From Streptomyces venezuelae (GTDB lineage Bacteria; Actinomycetota; Actinomycetes; Streptomycetales; Streptomycetaceae), in contig NZ_CP029192.1 of the NCBI RefSeq assembly GCF_008642315.1, positions 6,510,001-6,574,000 of the forward strand: a stretch of DNA of 64,000 nt, read 5' to 3'. Both the position numbers and the translations under genes were made by a program. Of the stretch, positions 53,441 through 63,727 are shown one piece after another; position 1 is the first letter of the stretch; every line of letters starts with the position of its first letter. Under the pieces are notes generated by a model. The model searched no databases. It had not been told where the DNA came from and saw only the letters and a program-made list of their open reading frames with translations.

Positions 53441-54811
53441 TCATGCCCAACCCCCGGTCGTCGTGCCCGCCGCGGGAGCCGGGCCCGCGGCCGAGCGGGC
53501 GTGGTCCGCCTGCCGCCACAGGTCAGCGAAGCCCGCCCCCGGCGGCACCGACAGCGCCGCCCAGCCCGCCTCCCGGAGCATCTGCACGCACGACTCACCC
53601 GCAGCGGACGGCAGAGCACCCTGGCCCTGCGCCCACGCCGTGCTGTCCAGTACGAACGCGACGGCGGAGCCGCTGCGCCTGCGCATCTTGGCGACCACCG
53701 CGGCCTGCTCCTCGTCCAGGTCGCCGAGGAAGGCGACGAGGAGCCCTTCGTTCCCGCCGCGCAGCACGTCGTACGCCCGGGAGAGCCCGGCGCCGTCCGA
53801 GTGGTCGACCACCGCGAGGGTGTCCATCATCAGTCCGGCCGCGTCCGCCGACTCCTGGCTGGCCCCCGCGAACCCGTCCGAGCCCTCGCCCGGCACCGAG
53901 GCGCCCGTGTCGGTCAGCAGGCGCACCGAGAAGCCCCGTTCGAGCATGTGCACCAGGGTCGACGCCGTGCCCGAGACCGCCCACTCGAAGGCCGAGTCGG
54001 GCCCCGCGCCCCGGAACCCGGCGCTCCGGGTGTCCAGGAGCACCGTGCAGCGGGCGCGCTGCGGCTGTTCCTCGCGGCGCACCATCAGCTCGCCGTAGCG
54101 CGCCGTGGAGCGCCAGTGGACCCGGCGCAGGTCGTCGCCGTGTCGGTAGCCGCGCGGGATGACGTCGTCCTCGCCGGCCAGGGCCAGCGAGCGGTTGCGC
54201 CCGTCGCCGTACCCCTTCGCCTCGCCGGTCAGCCGCACCGGAGGCAGTGCCTCCACGCGCGGGATGACCGTCAGGGTGTCGTACGTCGAGAAGGAGCGCG
54301 TCAGTTCGCACATGCCGAACGGGTCCGTCAGGCGCAGCTGCAGCGGGCCCAGCGGATAGCGGCCGCGCAGGTCGGAGCGGACGCGGTAGGACACCTCGCG
54401 CCGTCCGCCCGCCTCCACGCGGTCCAGGACGAACCGGGGCCGCGGCCCGAGCACGTAGGGCACCCGGTCCTGGAGCATCAGCAGCCCGGTGGGCAGCCGC
54501 GAGACGTTGTCCATCCGCAGATGGACGCGGGCCTCCGAACCGGCGGGCACGCGCGCGGGGGACAGCCTGCGGCTGCCCGCCACGCGGTACCGGGTGCGGA
54601 ACAGGACGGTGGCGCACACCAGGGGCAGTACGGCGAGCAGCAGCCCGACGCGCAGCAGGTCGCTCTGGCCGAGCACATAGGCACAGATGGCGGCGGCGAC
54701 GCCGGCCGCGAGGAAGGAGCGGCCGCGGGTGGTCAGTCCCGCGAGAGCCGTGCGCACCCCGCCCTTCTCGCCCTCGGCGGGGCCCGCCGGCCTCCCCCCG
54801 GCCGTCATCAC
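53441..54811 (-). CDS. DUF58 (vWA-like) protein
   Basis: 456 residues. Two N-terminal helices, then a beta-rich domain and a DUF58 core with LALAGEDDVIPRGYRHGDDLRRVHWRSTARYGELMVR. DUF58 proteins accompany MoxR ATPases and transglutaminase-like proteins. The start overlaps the moxR stop by 4 nt. Confidence 0.9.
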   Translation of the reverse strand: MMTAGGRPAGPAEGEKGGVRTALAGLTTRGRSFLAAGVAAAICAYVLGQSDLLRVGLLLAVLPLVCATVLFRTRYRVAGSRRLSPARVPAGSEARVHLRMDNVSRLPTGLLMLQDRVPYVLGPRPRFVLDRVEAGGRREVSYRVRSDLRGRYPLGPLQLRLTDPFGMCELTRSFSTYDTLTVIPRVEALPPVRLTGEAKGYGDGRNRSLALAGEDDVIPRGYRHGDDLRRVHWRSTARYGELMVRREEQPQRARCTVLLDTRSAGFRGAGPDSAFEWAVSGTASTLVHMLERGFSVRLLTDTGASVPGEGSDGFAGASQESADAAGLMMDTLAVVDHSDGAGLSRAYDVLRGGNEGLLVAFLGDLDEEQAAVVAKMRRRSGSAVAFVLDSTAWAQGQGALPSAAGESCVQMLREAGWAALSVPPGAGFADLWRQADHARSAAGPAPAAGTTTGGWA

Positions 54812-55830
54812 AGCCTCCGGGCGCCGGGCGGCTGCTGGTTGAAGTAGGCGCCCGGACCGGGCTGCACCGCGGCGGGCACCGGGGTGTGCTGCAGGATCTC
54901 CTGGACGACGGATTCGGCGGTGCGCCGGTTCAACTGGGCCTGCGCCGTGGGCAGCAGACGGTGCGCGAGGACCGCGACGGCCAGGGCCTGCACATCGTCC
55001 GGCAGCGCGAACTCACGGCCGCTGAGGGCGGCGGAGGCCTTGGCCGCGCGCAGCAGGTGCAGCGTCGCGCGCGGAGACGCCCCGAGTCTCAGGTCCGGGT
55101 GGTTGCGGGTCGCGCCGACCAGGTCCACCGCGTACCTGCGCACGGGCTCGGCCACGTGGACCGTGCGCACCGCGTCGATGAGCTTCACGATCTCGTGCGC
55201 GTGCGCCACCGGCTGGAGGTCGTCCAGGGGCGAGACACCGCCGTGGACGTCGAGCATCTGCAGCTCGGCCTCCGGCCCCGGATAGCCGATCGAGACGCGC
55301 GCCATGAAGCGGTCGCGCTGCGCCTCGGGCAGGGGGTAGGTCCCCTCCATCTCCACGGGGTTCTGCGTGGCCACCACCATGAAGGGACTCGGCAGTTCGT
55401 ACGTCTGCCCGTCGATGGTGACCTGGCGCTCCTCCATGGACTCCAGGAGCGCGGACTGCGTCTTCGGAGACGCGCGGTTGATCTCGTCGCCGATCACGAT
55501 CTGCGCGAAGATCGCCCCCGGTTTGAACTCGAAGTCCCTGCGCTGCTGATCGAAGATGGACACCCCGGTGATGTCCGACGGCAGCAGATCCGGTGTGAAC
55601 TGGATCCGCCGCACGGAGCAGTCGATGGACCGCGCGAGTGCCTTGGCGAGCATGGTCTTGCCCACGCCCGGCACATCCTCGATGAGCAGGTGCCCCTCCG
55701 CCAGGAGCACAGTCAGCGAAAGCCGTACGACCTCTGGCTTGCCCTCGATCACACCCTCCACCGACCTGCGGACACGCTCCGCGGTCGTGGTCAGATCTGT
55801 GAGGCTCGCTCGATCGTCATAGGTCGTCAC
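54808..55830 (-). CDS. MoxR-family AAA ATPase
   Basis: 340 residues. Walker A GVGKTMLAKA, Walker B GDEINRASPKTQS, sensor region ATQNPVEMEGTYPLPEAQRDRF. MoxR ATPases act as chaperones on membrane or metal-containing enzymes, often with DUF58 partners. GTG 55830 follows GGAGGG. Confidence 0.93.
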   Translation of the reverse strand: MTTYDDRASLTDLTTTAERVRRSVEGVIEGKPEVVRLSLTVLLAEGHLLIEDVPGVGKTMLAKALARSIDCSVRRIQFTPDLLPSDITGVSIFDQQRRDFEFKPGAIFAQIVIGDEINRASPKTQSALLESMEERQVTIDGQTYELPSPFMVVATQNPVEMEGTYPLPEAQRDRFMARVSIGYPGPEAELQMLDVHGGVSPLDDLQPVAHAHEIVKLIDAVRTVHVAEPVRRYAVDLVGATRNHPDLRLGASPRATLHLLRAAKASAALSGREFALPDDVQALAVAVLAHRLLPTAQAQLNRRTAESVVQEILQHTPVPAAVQPGPGAYFNQQPPGARRL

Positions 55831-56069
55831 CCGGCCCTCCTCGGCCCTTCCCCGAGCTCACGAGGAGCAGGGGATACCCCATGTCCGGGCCGGACGCTCG
55901 CGCGCACGACCCGGTCCACCCAGAATTCATCGGCAGCACGCGGGAATGGTTCCGCGTGATGCCACCCCCGCATTGTTGTTGGGCATACCGGGTCGTGTCA
56001 CTCGCCTGTGGATAACTGGCGGCGATTTGCCGGACCTTGCGGCCCTTTGTCAGTCACGCCCTTTGTCGG

Positions 56070-56624
56070 TCAGGCGGGGTCGATCTCCCGCAGCAACCCT
56101 GTCTTCACGTCGAACACAAAACCCCGGACGTCGTCCGTGTGCAGCAGGAACGGCGAGGTCCGCACGCGCTCCATCGACTGCCGCACGTCCTGGTCCACGT
56201 CGCGGAAGGCCTCCACCGCCCAGGAGGGGCGCTGTCCGACCTCCATCTCCAGGTCGTGCCGGAACTCCTCGGTGAGGGACTCGAGGCCGCAGGTGGTGTG
56301 GTGGATCAGCACGACGCTGCGGGTGCCGAGCGCGCGCTGGCTGATGGTCAGGGAGCGGATGACGTCGTCGGTCACCACGCCGCCCGCGTTGCGGATGGTG
56401 TGACAGTCACCGAGTTCGAGACCGAGGGCACCGTGCAGGTCGAGACGGGCGTCCATGCACGCGACGACGGCGACCTGCAGGACGGGGCGGGCGTCCATGC
56501 CGGGGTCGGTGAACCGGGAGGCGTATTTTCCGTTGGCTTCGACGAGGCGGTCGGTGACGTCTCCGGCGCCTATGGCGTCTGGCGTGTCGGGCGTGCGGTC
56601 CGGGGAGGCTGCGGAAGTCGACAT
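56070..56624 (-). CDS. Beta-class carbonic anhydrase
   Basis: 184 residues. Zinc ligands Cys56, His109 and Cys112 with the Asp58-Arg60 dyad (CMDAR; HHTTC). Interconverts CO2 and bicarbonate. ATG 56624 lies 7 nt after a TAACGT box, leaderless. Located before the dcw cluster and read away from it. Confidence 0.93.
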   Translation of the reverse strand: MSTSAASPDRTPDTPDAIGAGDVTDRLVEANGKYASRFTDPGMDARPVLQVAVVACMDARLDLHGALGLELGDCHTIRNAGGVVTDDVIRSLTISQRALGTRSVVLIHHTTCGLESLTEEFRHDLEMEVGQRPSWAVEAFRDVDQDVRQSMERVRTSPFLLHTDDVRGFVFDVKTGLLREIDPA

Positions 56625-56631
56625 GGCTATG

Positions 56632-56637
56632 ACGTTA
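56632..56637 (-). promoter_or_regulatory. -10 box TAACGT of leaderless carbonic anhydrase gene
   Basis: Minus strand, 7 nt before ATG 56624. Confidence 0.6.
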
Positions 56638-57045
56638 ATGCGCGCTGATCGTCCGGGCCCGCTGTGAGGAGGGACAAAGAACGTCAAAGACTCTTGTTGT
56701 GAGCTAACCCACAGGGCGTGGAGGATGCGGCCGAACGGGTGGTCCAGCCGGTTCTCGTCCCCCCGTCGGGGACCCCGCCGCGACGCGCAGGCCGGTTGAT
56801 TGACCGGGAGACACGGTGGACTAAAGTGACGCGAAGCGGGAGACGTGACCTGCTCCCTGCTGGACCGCACATCCCGGGGATTCCCTGAATCCCCCCACGT
56901 GCGCGGCGCGTACGTACGGCTCGGCCTCCTCCCGCTCCCGGTCGGCTGACGCCACTTCCCCGGCGCCAGCAGTCCATTCCCCTTCACGGAGCGGGTGGGG
57001 GCCCGGCGGTGCGTACGCACGCCGCGCCGGACCTGAGAGGGCCCC
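56638..57045. other. Gap with the dcw promoter and structured rsmH leader
   Basis: No gene, and no mraZ in the usual position. It carries the dcw promoter (56800-56827), a GGGGATTC/GAATCCCC hairpin (56876-56894), and complementary segments 56901-56917 and 57009-57027 that can form a long-range stem near the rsmH ribosome site. Confidence 0.6.
56800..56827 (+). promoter_or_regulatory. Candidate dcw promoter TTGACC-16-TAAAGT
   Basis: TTGACC at 56800-56805 and TAAAGT at 56822-56827; transcription would start near 56834, giving a leader of about 210 nt before rsmH. Confidence 0.6.
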
Positions 57046-58005
57046 TTGAGCGACAACAGCCGACACGTCCCGGTGATGCTTCAGAGGTGCCTGGACATGC
57101 TGGCCCCCGCGCTCGCCGAGCCGGGCGCCGTCGTCGTCGACTGCACCCTGGGCCTCGGCGGCCACAGCGAGGCCCTCCTCGCCACCTTCCCCTCGGTCCG
57201 CCTCGTCGCCCTGGACCGCGACAAGGAGGCGCTGCGCCTGTCCGGCGAACGCCTCGCCCCCTACGGCGACCGGGCCACCCTGGTCCACGCGGTCTACGAC
57301 GAACTCCCCGACGTGCTCGACCGCCTCGACATCCCGCGCGTCCAGGGCGTCCTCTTCGACCTCGGCGTCTCCTCCATGCAGCTCGACGAGGCGGACCGCG
57401 GCTTCGCGTACGCCCAGGACGCCCCCCTCGACATGCGCATGGACCAGACGACCGGCGTCAGCGCGGCCGAGGTGCTCAACACCTACGCGCCGGGCGAACT
57501 GGTGCGGATCCTGCGGGCGTACGGCGAGGAGAAGCAGGCCAAGCGCATCGTGAGCGCCGTCGTGCGCGAGCGCGAGAAGGAGCCGTTCAGCAACAGCGCA
57601 CGGCTTGTCGAGCTCATCCGCGACTCCCTGCCGCAGGCCGCCAAGCGCACCGGCGGCAACCCCGCCAAGCGCACCTTCCAGGCCCTGCGCATCGAGGTCA
57701 ACGGCGAGCTGAGCGTCCTGGAGCGGGCCGTCCCCGCGGCCGTGAAGTCGCTCGCCGTCGGCGGCAGGATCGCCGTCCTCTCGTACCACTCGCTGGAGGA
57801 CCGCCTCGTCAAGCAGGTGTTCGCGGCCGGCGCCGCCACGACCGCGCCGCCCGGCCTGCCCGTCGTCCCCGAGCGCTACCAGCCGCGGCTCAAGCTCCTG
57901 ACCCGAGGTGCCGAACTCCCCACCGAGGAGGAGGTCGCCGAGAACCGCAGGGCGGCGCCGGCCCGGCTGCGGGGCGCCCAGCGCATCCGCGAAGACGTCG
58001 GATAG
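57046..58005 (+). CDS. rsmH: 16S rRNA (cytosine-1402-N4)-methyltransferase
   Basis: 319 residues, MraW family. [25 protein letters not shown] (SAM loop), [27 protein letters not shown] and [11 protein letters not shown]. Methylates the ribosomal P site. TTG 57046 follows GAGAGGG. First gene of the dcw cluster here. Confidence 0.96.
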   Translation: MSDNSRHVPVMLQRCLDMLAPALAEPGAVVVDCTLGLGGHSEALLATFPSVRLVALDRDKEALRLSGERLAPYGDRATLVHAVYDELPDVLDRLDIPRVQGVLFDLGVSSMQLDEADRGFAYAQDAPLDMRMDQTTGVSAAEVLNTYAPGELVRILRAYGEEKQAKRIVSAVVREREKEPFSNSARLVELIRDSLPQAAKRTGGNPAKRTFQALRIEVNGELSVLERAVPAAVKSLAVGGRIAVLSYHSLEDRLVKQVFAAGAATTAPPGLPVVPERYQPRLKLLTRGAELPTEEEVAENRRAAPARLRGAQRIREDVG

Positions 58006-58053
58006 CCCTGCTCCGCGCAGAACCCGCTGATCTTCAGGCCGCGAGGAGGCTCC

Positions 58054-58650
58054 ATGAGCAAGAAGCCCGAGCTGCGGGGGAGGGCCGCCCGCCTCGCGCG
58101 GCTGCTGCCCCAGGGCCCGAGCCAGGCCGCACGGACTCCCTTCGTGCTCCTCGTCGTCCTGCTCCTCGGCGGCGGCCTGATCGCGCTGCTCATCCTGAAC
58201 TCCTCCCTCAACGAGGGCTCGTTCCAGCTGAGCGAGCTGAAGAAGGAGACCAAGGACCTCACCGAGGAGGAGCAGGAGCTCCAGCGGGAGGTCGACGGCT
58301 ATGCCGCCCCCGACGCCCTGCAGCGCCGCGCCCAGGAGCTCGGCATGGTCCCCGGCGGCGACCCGGCCTTCCTGAACCCCGACGGCACCGTGCGCGGCGT
58401 CCCCGGCACCGCGGCCCGCCCCTCCTCGCTGTCGTACCCCGCGCCCCGCCCGCAGGAGGTCGCGTCCCCCGCCGCCTCCGTCTCCGTCCCGGTCACGCCC
58501 CCGGCGTCACCCGCGGCCCCGGACCCGGCCCTCTCGTCCTCCGCCGCACCGCCGCCCGAGCAGCCCGCCCAGACGCCCGCGCAGCCCGCCGAGACGCCTG
58601 CTGCCCAGGCCCCCACGACTCCCCGGCCCACGACGACCTCCGGCAGGTGA
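58054..58650 (+). CDS. ftsL: FtsL-like septum protein
   Basis: 198 residues: cytoplasmic basic N-terminus, one membrane helix (about 31-52), a short leucine-zipper coil (QLSELKKETKDLTEEEQELQREV) and a Pro/Ala-rich tail of about 90 residues. FtsL joins FtsB/DivIC and FtsQ and activates FtsI/FtsW. The long Pro-rich tail is typical of Streptomyces. Confidence 0.88.
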   Translation: MSKKPELRGRAARLARLLPQGPSQAARTPFVLLVVLLLGGGLIALLILNSSLNEGSFQLSELKKETKDLTEEEQELQREVDGYAAPDALQRRAQELGMVPGGDPAFLNPDGTVRGVPGTAARPSSLSYPAPRPQEVASPAASVSVPVTPPASPAAPDPALSSSAAPPPEQPAQTPAQPAETPAAQAPTTPRPTTTSGR

Positions 58651-58655
58651 CGCAA

Positions 58656-60620
58656 GTGTCCGACAGGGAACCCCCGCGGCGCCGGGTGCCAGGACCCGCG
58701 AGGCCCGTCAGGCCCGCACGGTCCGGCGCGCCGCGCCGACCGGCACCGGGCGGCCGCCCCGCCGCCCGCCGCCCCGCGGCCAAGGGAAGGACCAAGGCCC
58801 GCACCATCCGCCTGGGCAGCCCCCGGCCGCGCCTGCGCATGGTCAGCCTCGGCCTCACGCTGGTGATGCTGGCCTTCGTCGTACGGCTCCTTCAGGTGCA
58901 GGCCGTCGACGCGAGCGCGTACGCCGCCAAGGCCGAGAAGAACCGCTACTTCACCCACACCCTCGCCGCCGAGCGCGGGCGCATCACCGACCGCGGCGGC
59001 GTCGAGATGGCCGCCAGCGTCGACGCGTACGACATCACGGCGGACCCCACCCTCTTCACGCCGAAGGAGGCCAAGACCAAGGACGCGCCCGAACAGGCGG
59101 CCGCGCTCCTGGCCCCCATCCTCGGCAAGGACACCGCCGAGCTCACCAAGAAGCTCAAGACCCCCGACACCCGCTACGTCCTGCTCGCCCGCCGCCAGAC
59201 CCCGCAGGTGTGGAAGCAGATCAAGGACCTGCGCGGCGCGCTCGCCGAGCGGGCGGGCGCCGACCCGGCCTCCCCGAACGTGCTGGCCGGCGTCCTGGCC
59301 GACCCGAGCAGCAAGCGGGTCTACCCGAACGACGAGCTGGGCGCCGGGATACTGGGCTGGGTCAACTCCGACGGCAAGGGCGCGGGCGGCCTGGAGGCGC
59401 AGCTCGACAAGCAGCTGGCGGGCGAGGACGGCAAGATCCGCTACGCCCAGTCCGGCGGCCGCCGGGTGCCGACCGCGGGCTCCACGGAGACGCCCGCCGT
59501 GCCCGGCTCCGACGTCGAGCTCACCATCGACCGCGACATCCAGTGGGCCGCGCAGAACGCGATCAGCGAGCAGGTCAAGAAGTCCAGGGCCGACCGTGGC
59601 TACGTGATAGTGCAGGACACCCGGACCGGCGAGGTCCTGGCCATGGCCAACGCCCCCGGCTTCGACCCGAACGACCTCTCGCAGGCCAACGGCGCGGCCC
59701 TCGGCAACGCCGCGCTCCAGGACGCCTTCGAGCCCGGCTCCACCGCCAAGGTCATGTCGATGGCCGCCGTCCTTGAGGAGGAGGCGGCGACGCCCGGTAC
59801 GCGCGTGACGGTGCCCAACCGGCTGCACCGCGGCGACCGCCTCTTCCAGGACGACATCGACCACCCCACCTGGCACCTGACGCTCAACGGCGTCCTCGCC
59901 AAGTCGTCCAACATCGGCACGATCCTCGCCACCGGGGAACTGGGCAAGACGCAGAAGGACGTCAACAAGGTCCTCTACAAGTACCTGCGCGAGTTCGGCC
60001 TCGGCAAGGAGTCCGGGCTCGACTTCCCCGGCGAGACGTCCGGCATCCTCGCGCGCCCCGCCAAGTGGTCCACCTCGCAGCAGTTCACGATCCCCTTCGG
60101 CCAGGGCTTCTCCCTCAACGCCATGCAGGCCGCCTCCGTCTACTCGACCATCGCCAACGGGGGCGTACGCATCGAACCCACCCTGGTGCGCGGCACGAAG
60201 GGCGCGGACGGCCGCTTCACGCCGGCGCCCAAGCCGAAGAAGAACCGGGTCGTCAGTGAGAAGACCGCGAAGACCGTGGCGCAGATGCTGGAGTCCGTCG
60301 TCGACGACGAGGAGGGGACCGGCACCAAGGCCCGCATCCCCGGCTACCGCGTCGCGGGCAAGACCGGTACGGCCAACCGGGTCGATCCCGAGACCGGCCG
60401 CTACAAGGGCTACACGTCGTCGTTCGCCGGCTTCGCCCCCGCCGACAAGCCGCGCGTGACGGTCTATTGCGCGATCCAGAACGCCACCAAGGGCAGCTAC
60501 TTCGGCGGCCAGATCTGCGGTCCCATCTACAAGGAGGTCATGGAGTTCGCCCTCAAGACGCTCCAAGTCCCGCCCACCGGAACCGGCCCGGCCCGTCTGC
60601 CGGTGACCTTCAAGCCCTGA
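58656..60620 (+). CDS. ftsI: Penicillin-binding protein (FtsI class)
   Basis: 654 residues: basic Pro/Arg-rich cytoplasmic start, one membrane helix (about 66-85), a pedestal domain and a transpeptidase. Ser362 in FEPGSTAKV (SxxK), SSN in KSSNIG and KTG in AGKTGTA. Cross-links septal peptidoglycan. GTG 58656 is preferred, with AGGTGA 5 nt upstream; GTG 58647, overlapping the ftsL stop, is an alternative. Confidence 0.94.
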   Translation: MSDREPPRRRVPGPARPVRPARSGAPRRPAPGGRPAARRPAAKGRTKARTIRLGSPRPRLRMVSLGLTLVMLAFVVRLLQVQAVDASAYAAKAEKNRYFTHTLAAERGRITDRGGVEMAASVDAYDITADPTLFTPKEAKTKDAPEQAAALLAPILGKDTAELTKKLKTPDTRYVLLARRQTPQVWKQIKDLRGALAERAGADPASPNVLAGVLADPSSKRVYPNDELGAGILGWVNSDGKGAGGLEAQLDKQLAGEDGKIRYAQSGGRRVPTAGSTETPAVPGSDVELTIDRDIQWAAQNAISEQVKKSRADRGYVIVQDTRTGEVLAMANAPGFDPNDLSQANGAALGNAALQDAFEPGSTAKVMSMAAVLEEEAATPGTRVTVPNRLHRGDRLFQDDIDHPTWHLTLNGVLAKSSNIGTILATGELGKTQKDVNKVLYKYLREFGLGKESGLDFPGETSGILARPAKWSTSQQFTIPFGQGFSLNAMQAASVYSTIANGGVRIEPTLVRGTKGADGRFTPAPKPKKNRVVSEKTAKTVAQMLESVVDDEEGTGTKARIPGYRVAGKTGTANRVDPETGRYKGYTSSFAGFAPADKPRVTVYCAIQNATKGSYFGGQICGPIYKEVMEFALKTLQVPPTGTGPARLPVTFKP

Positions 60621-60639
60621 GACCGACCAGGAACCACCC

Positions 60640-62292
60640 GTGACAACGATCACCCCCGACCCGGGGAACCGCCCCCCGGCACGCCCCTCACTTCGCTCCG
60701 AGAGGGGTACGCCCGGTACGCTCACCGCCGTGCCACACGCTGATCAGTCCCAAACCACCCAGAAGGGCGCTCCCGTGACCTATCCGGGACCGCCGCGGCC
60801 GGACCGGGTCTCGCCGACCTCGCTGACCGACCTCGCCGGCCGGCTGGGCGTCGCCGACCCGGGCAGCGCGCAGATCACGGGCATCACGCACGATTCGCGC
60901 GCCGTCCGCCCGGGCGACATCTACGCCGCGCTGCCCGGCGCCCGCATGCACGGCGCCGACTTCGTCGCGCAGGCCGCCGACCTCGGCGCCGCCGCGGTGC
61001 TCACCGACCCGACGGGTGCCGAGCGCGCGGCCGCCACCGGCCTGCCGGTCCTGGTCGTCGACGACCCGCGCGCCGTCATGGGCGAGCTCGCCGCGACGGT
61101 CTACGGCCACCCAGGACGCGACCTCCTGCAGATCGGCATCACCGGCACGTCCGGCAAGACCACGACCGCGTACCTCATCGAGGGCGGTCTCAAGGGCGTG
61201 CGCTCGACGGGGCTCATCGGCACGGTCGAGATGCGCATCGGCGACGAGCGCATCAAGTCGGAGCGGACGACCCCCGAAGCCACCGACCTCCAGGCGCTGT
61301 TCGCGGTGATGCGCGAACGCGGCGTCGAGGCGGTCGCCATGGAGGTCTCCAGCCACGCGCTGGTGCTCGGCCGGGTGGACGGCTGCGTCTTCGACGTCGC
61401 CGTCTTCAACAACCTCAGCCCGGAGCACATGGAGTTCCACTCCGGCATGGAGGACTACTTCCAGGCCAAGGCGCAGCTGTTCACCAAGCTGCGCTCCCGG
61501 GTCGGCGTGGTCAACTTCGACGACGAGTACGGGCGCAGGCTCATCACCGAGTCGGAGGTGCCCGTCACCACCTTCTCCGCCGAGGGCCACCCCGACGCCG
61601 ACTGGCGTGCCGAGGACGTCGAGGTCGGGCCGCTCGACTCGACGTTCGTCGCCGTCGGACCCAAGGGCGAGCGGATCAACGCCAAGTCGCCGCTCGCGGG
61701 CCCCTTCAACGTCGCCAACACCCTCGCCGCGATCGTCTCGCTGGCCGTCGCGGGGATCGACCCCCAGCAGGCCGCCGACGGCGTCGCCGCGGTGCCCGGC
61801 GTGCCCGGCCGCCTGGAGCGCATCGACGCGGGCCAGCCCTACCTCGCCGTCGTCGACTACGCGCACAAGACGGACGCCGTCGAATCGGTCCTGCGCGCGC
61901 TGCGCAAGGTCACCGAGGGCAAGCTGCACATCGTGCTCGGCTGCGGCGGCGACCGCGACAAGACCAAGCGGATGCCGATGGGCGCGGCCGCGGCCCGCCT
62001 CGCCGACACCGCCGTACTGACATCGGACAACCCGCGTGGCGAGGACCCCCTCGCGATCCTCGCCACGATGCTCGCCGGCGCCGCCGACGTGCCGGCCCAC
62101 GAGCGCGGCGACGTCGCCGTCTTCGAGGACCGGGCCGCCGCCATCCGCGCCGCCGTCCGCCGTGCGCAGCCGGGCGACACCGTCCTGGTCGCGGGCAAGG
62201 GCCACGAGCAGGGACAGGACATCGCCGGGGTGGTGCGTCCCTTCGACGACCGCCAGGTGCTTCGCGAAGCTATCCAGCAAACCCAGGGATGA
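60640..62292 (+). CDS. murE: UDP-N-acetylmuramoyl-dipeptide-DAP ligase
   Basis: 550 residues from GTG 60640. Adds diaminopimelate to UDP-MurNAc-dipeptide. ATP loop GTSGKTTTA, TTPEATDLQ, EVSSHAL, HMEFH and DNPR (DAP selectivity). The start is uncertain: AGGAA precedes 60640, but GTG 60730 sits 7 nt after a TACGCT box and GTG 60775 is near the domain start, giving 520 or 505 residues. Confidence 0.93.
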   Translation: MTTITPDPGNRPPARPSLRSERGTPGTLTAVPHADQSQTTQKGAPVTYPGPPRPDRVSPTSLTDLAGRLGVADPGSAQITGITHDSRAVRPGDIYAALPGARMHGADFVAQAADLGAAAVLTDPTGAERAAATGLPVLVVDDPRAVMGELAATVYGHPGRDLLQIGITGTSGKTTTAYLIEGGLKGVRSTGLIGTVEMRIGDERIKSERTTPEATDLQALFAVMRERGVEAVAMEVSSHALVLGRVDGCVFDVAVFNNLSPEHMEFHSGMEDYFQAKAQLFTKLRSRVGVVNFDDEYGRRLITESEVPVTTFSAEGHPDADWRAEDVEVGPLDSTFVAVGPKGERINAKSPLAGPFNVANTLAAIVSLAVAGIDPQQAADGVAAVPGVPGRLERIDAGQPYLAVVDYAHKTDAVESVLRALRKVTEGKLHIVLGCGGDRDKTKRMPMGAAAARLADTAVLTSDNPRGEDPLAILATMLAGAADVPAHERGDVAVFEDRAAAIRAAVRRAQPGDTVLVAGKGHEQGQDIAGVVRPFDDRQVLREAIQQTQG

Positions 62293-62296
62293 AGTT

Positions 62297-63727
62297 GTGA
62301 TCGCCCTCTCCCTCGCCGAGATCGCAGACGTCGTCGGCGGGCAGACGTACGACATACCGGATCCGGCCGTCCAGGTCACCGGGCCCGTCGTCCGGGACTC
62401 CCGTGAGGTGGAGCCCGGCAGCCTCTTCGTCGCCTTCGTCGGCGAGCGCGTCGACGGCCACGACTACGCGGCCGACGTGGTCGCCGCGGGCGCCGTCGCC
62501 GTGCTCGCGTCGCGCCCCGTCGGCGTGCCCGCCGTCGTCGTCGACGACGTGCAGGCGGCCATCGGAGCCCTCGCGCGCCACGTCGTGGAGCGGCTCGGCG
62601 CCGTCACGGTGGCGCTGACGGGCTCGGTCGGCAAGACCAGCTCCAAGGACCTCCTCGCGCAGGTGCTCCAGCGCAAGGCGCCCACGGTCTACACCCCCGG
62701 CTCGTTCAACAACGAGATCGGCCTCCCGCTGACCGCGCTCAGCGCCACCGACGAGACGCGCTTCCTCATCCTGGAGATGGGAGCGCGCGGAATCGGCCAC
62801 ATCCGGTACCTCACCGGACTCACCCCGCCGAAGATCGGGCTCGTCCTGAACGTCGGCACCGCCCACATCGGCGAGTTCGGCGGCCGCGAGCAGATCGCGG
62901 TCGCGAAGGGTGAGCTGGTGGAGTCGCTGCCCGCGGACGGGGCCGCGATCCTCAACGCCGACGACCCGCTCGTCCGCGCCATGGCTTCCCGCACGAAGGC
63001 CCGCGTCCTCCTCTTCGGGGAGTCCGACGACGCCGACGTACGGGCGGAAAATGTCCGGCTCACAGAGAACGGACAGCCTGCTTTTACGCTGCACACACCC
63101 TCCGGGTGCAGCGACGTGACCTTGCGGCTGTACGGTGAGCACCACGTGTCGAACGCGCTTGCCGCGGCCGCCGTCGCCCATGAGCTGGGCATGTCCGTGG
63201 ACGAGATCGCCCTCGCGCTCTCCGAGGCGGGCACGCTGTCCCGCTGGCGGATGGAGGTCACCGAGCGCCCCGACGGCGTGACGGTCGTCAACGACGCCTA
63301 CAACGCGAACCCCGAGTCCATGCGAGCCGCCCTGCGCGCGCTCGTGGCCATGGGCAAAGCCTCACAGGCAAAGGGGGGCCGTACGTGGGCGGTGCTCGGC
63401 CACATGGCCGAGCTCGGGGACGAGGGGCTCGCCGAGCACGACGCGGTCGGACGCCTTGCCGTCCGGCTCAACGTGAGCAAGCTCGTGGCAGTCGGGGGCA
63501 GGGAAGCGTCCTGGCTCCAACTGGGCGCATACAACGAGGGTTCGTGGGGTGAGGAGTCGGTGCACGTGTCCGACGCACAGGCGGCGATCGACCTGCTGCG
63601 CAGCGAGCTGCGCGCGGGAGACGTCGTACTGGTGAAGGCGTCCAGATCGGTCGGTCTCGAGAAGGTCGCCACGGCGCTTCTCGACGACGCCGCGGTGTCT
63701 TCTGAGGGGCAGGTCTCCGGCCGATGA
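62297..63727 (+). CDS. murF: UDP-N-acetylmuramoyl-tripeptide-D-Ala-D-Ala ligase
   Basis: 476 residues. Mur ligase adding D-Ala-D-Ala. GSVGKTSSKD (ATP), NNEIGLPLT, LEMGARGIGHI, NVGTAHIGEFG and VNDAYNANPESM. GTG 62297 lies 4 nt after the murE stop. Confidence 0.95.
   Translation: MIALSLAEIADVVGGQTYDIPDPAVQVTGPVVRDSREVEPGSLFVAFVGERVDGHDYAADVVAAGAVAVLASRPVGVPAVVVDDVQAAIGALARHVVERLGAVTVALTGSVGKTSSKDLLAQVLQRKAPTVYTPGSFNNEIGLPLTALSATDETRFLILEMGARGIGHIRYLTGLTPPKIGLVLNVGTAHIGEFGGREQIAVAKGELVESLPADGAAILNADDPLVRAMASRTKARVLLFGESDDADVRAENVRLTENGQPAFTLHTPSGCSDVTLRLYGEHHVSNALAAAAVAHELGMSVDEIALALSEAGTLSRWRMEVTERPDGVTVVNDAYNANPESMRAALRALVAMGKASQAKGGRTWAVLGHMAELGDEGLAEHDAVGRLAVRLNVSKLVAVGGREASWLQLGAYNEGSWGEESVHVSDAQAAIDLLRSELRAGDVVLVKASRSVGLEKVATALLDDAAVSSEGQVSGR

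Noticed and set aside
57009..60620. A long plus-strand frame beginning inside the rsmH leader
   Set aside because: Only the part from about 58650 is real (ftsI); the earlier part is an out-of-frame reading of rsmH and ftsL.
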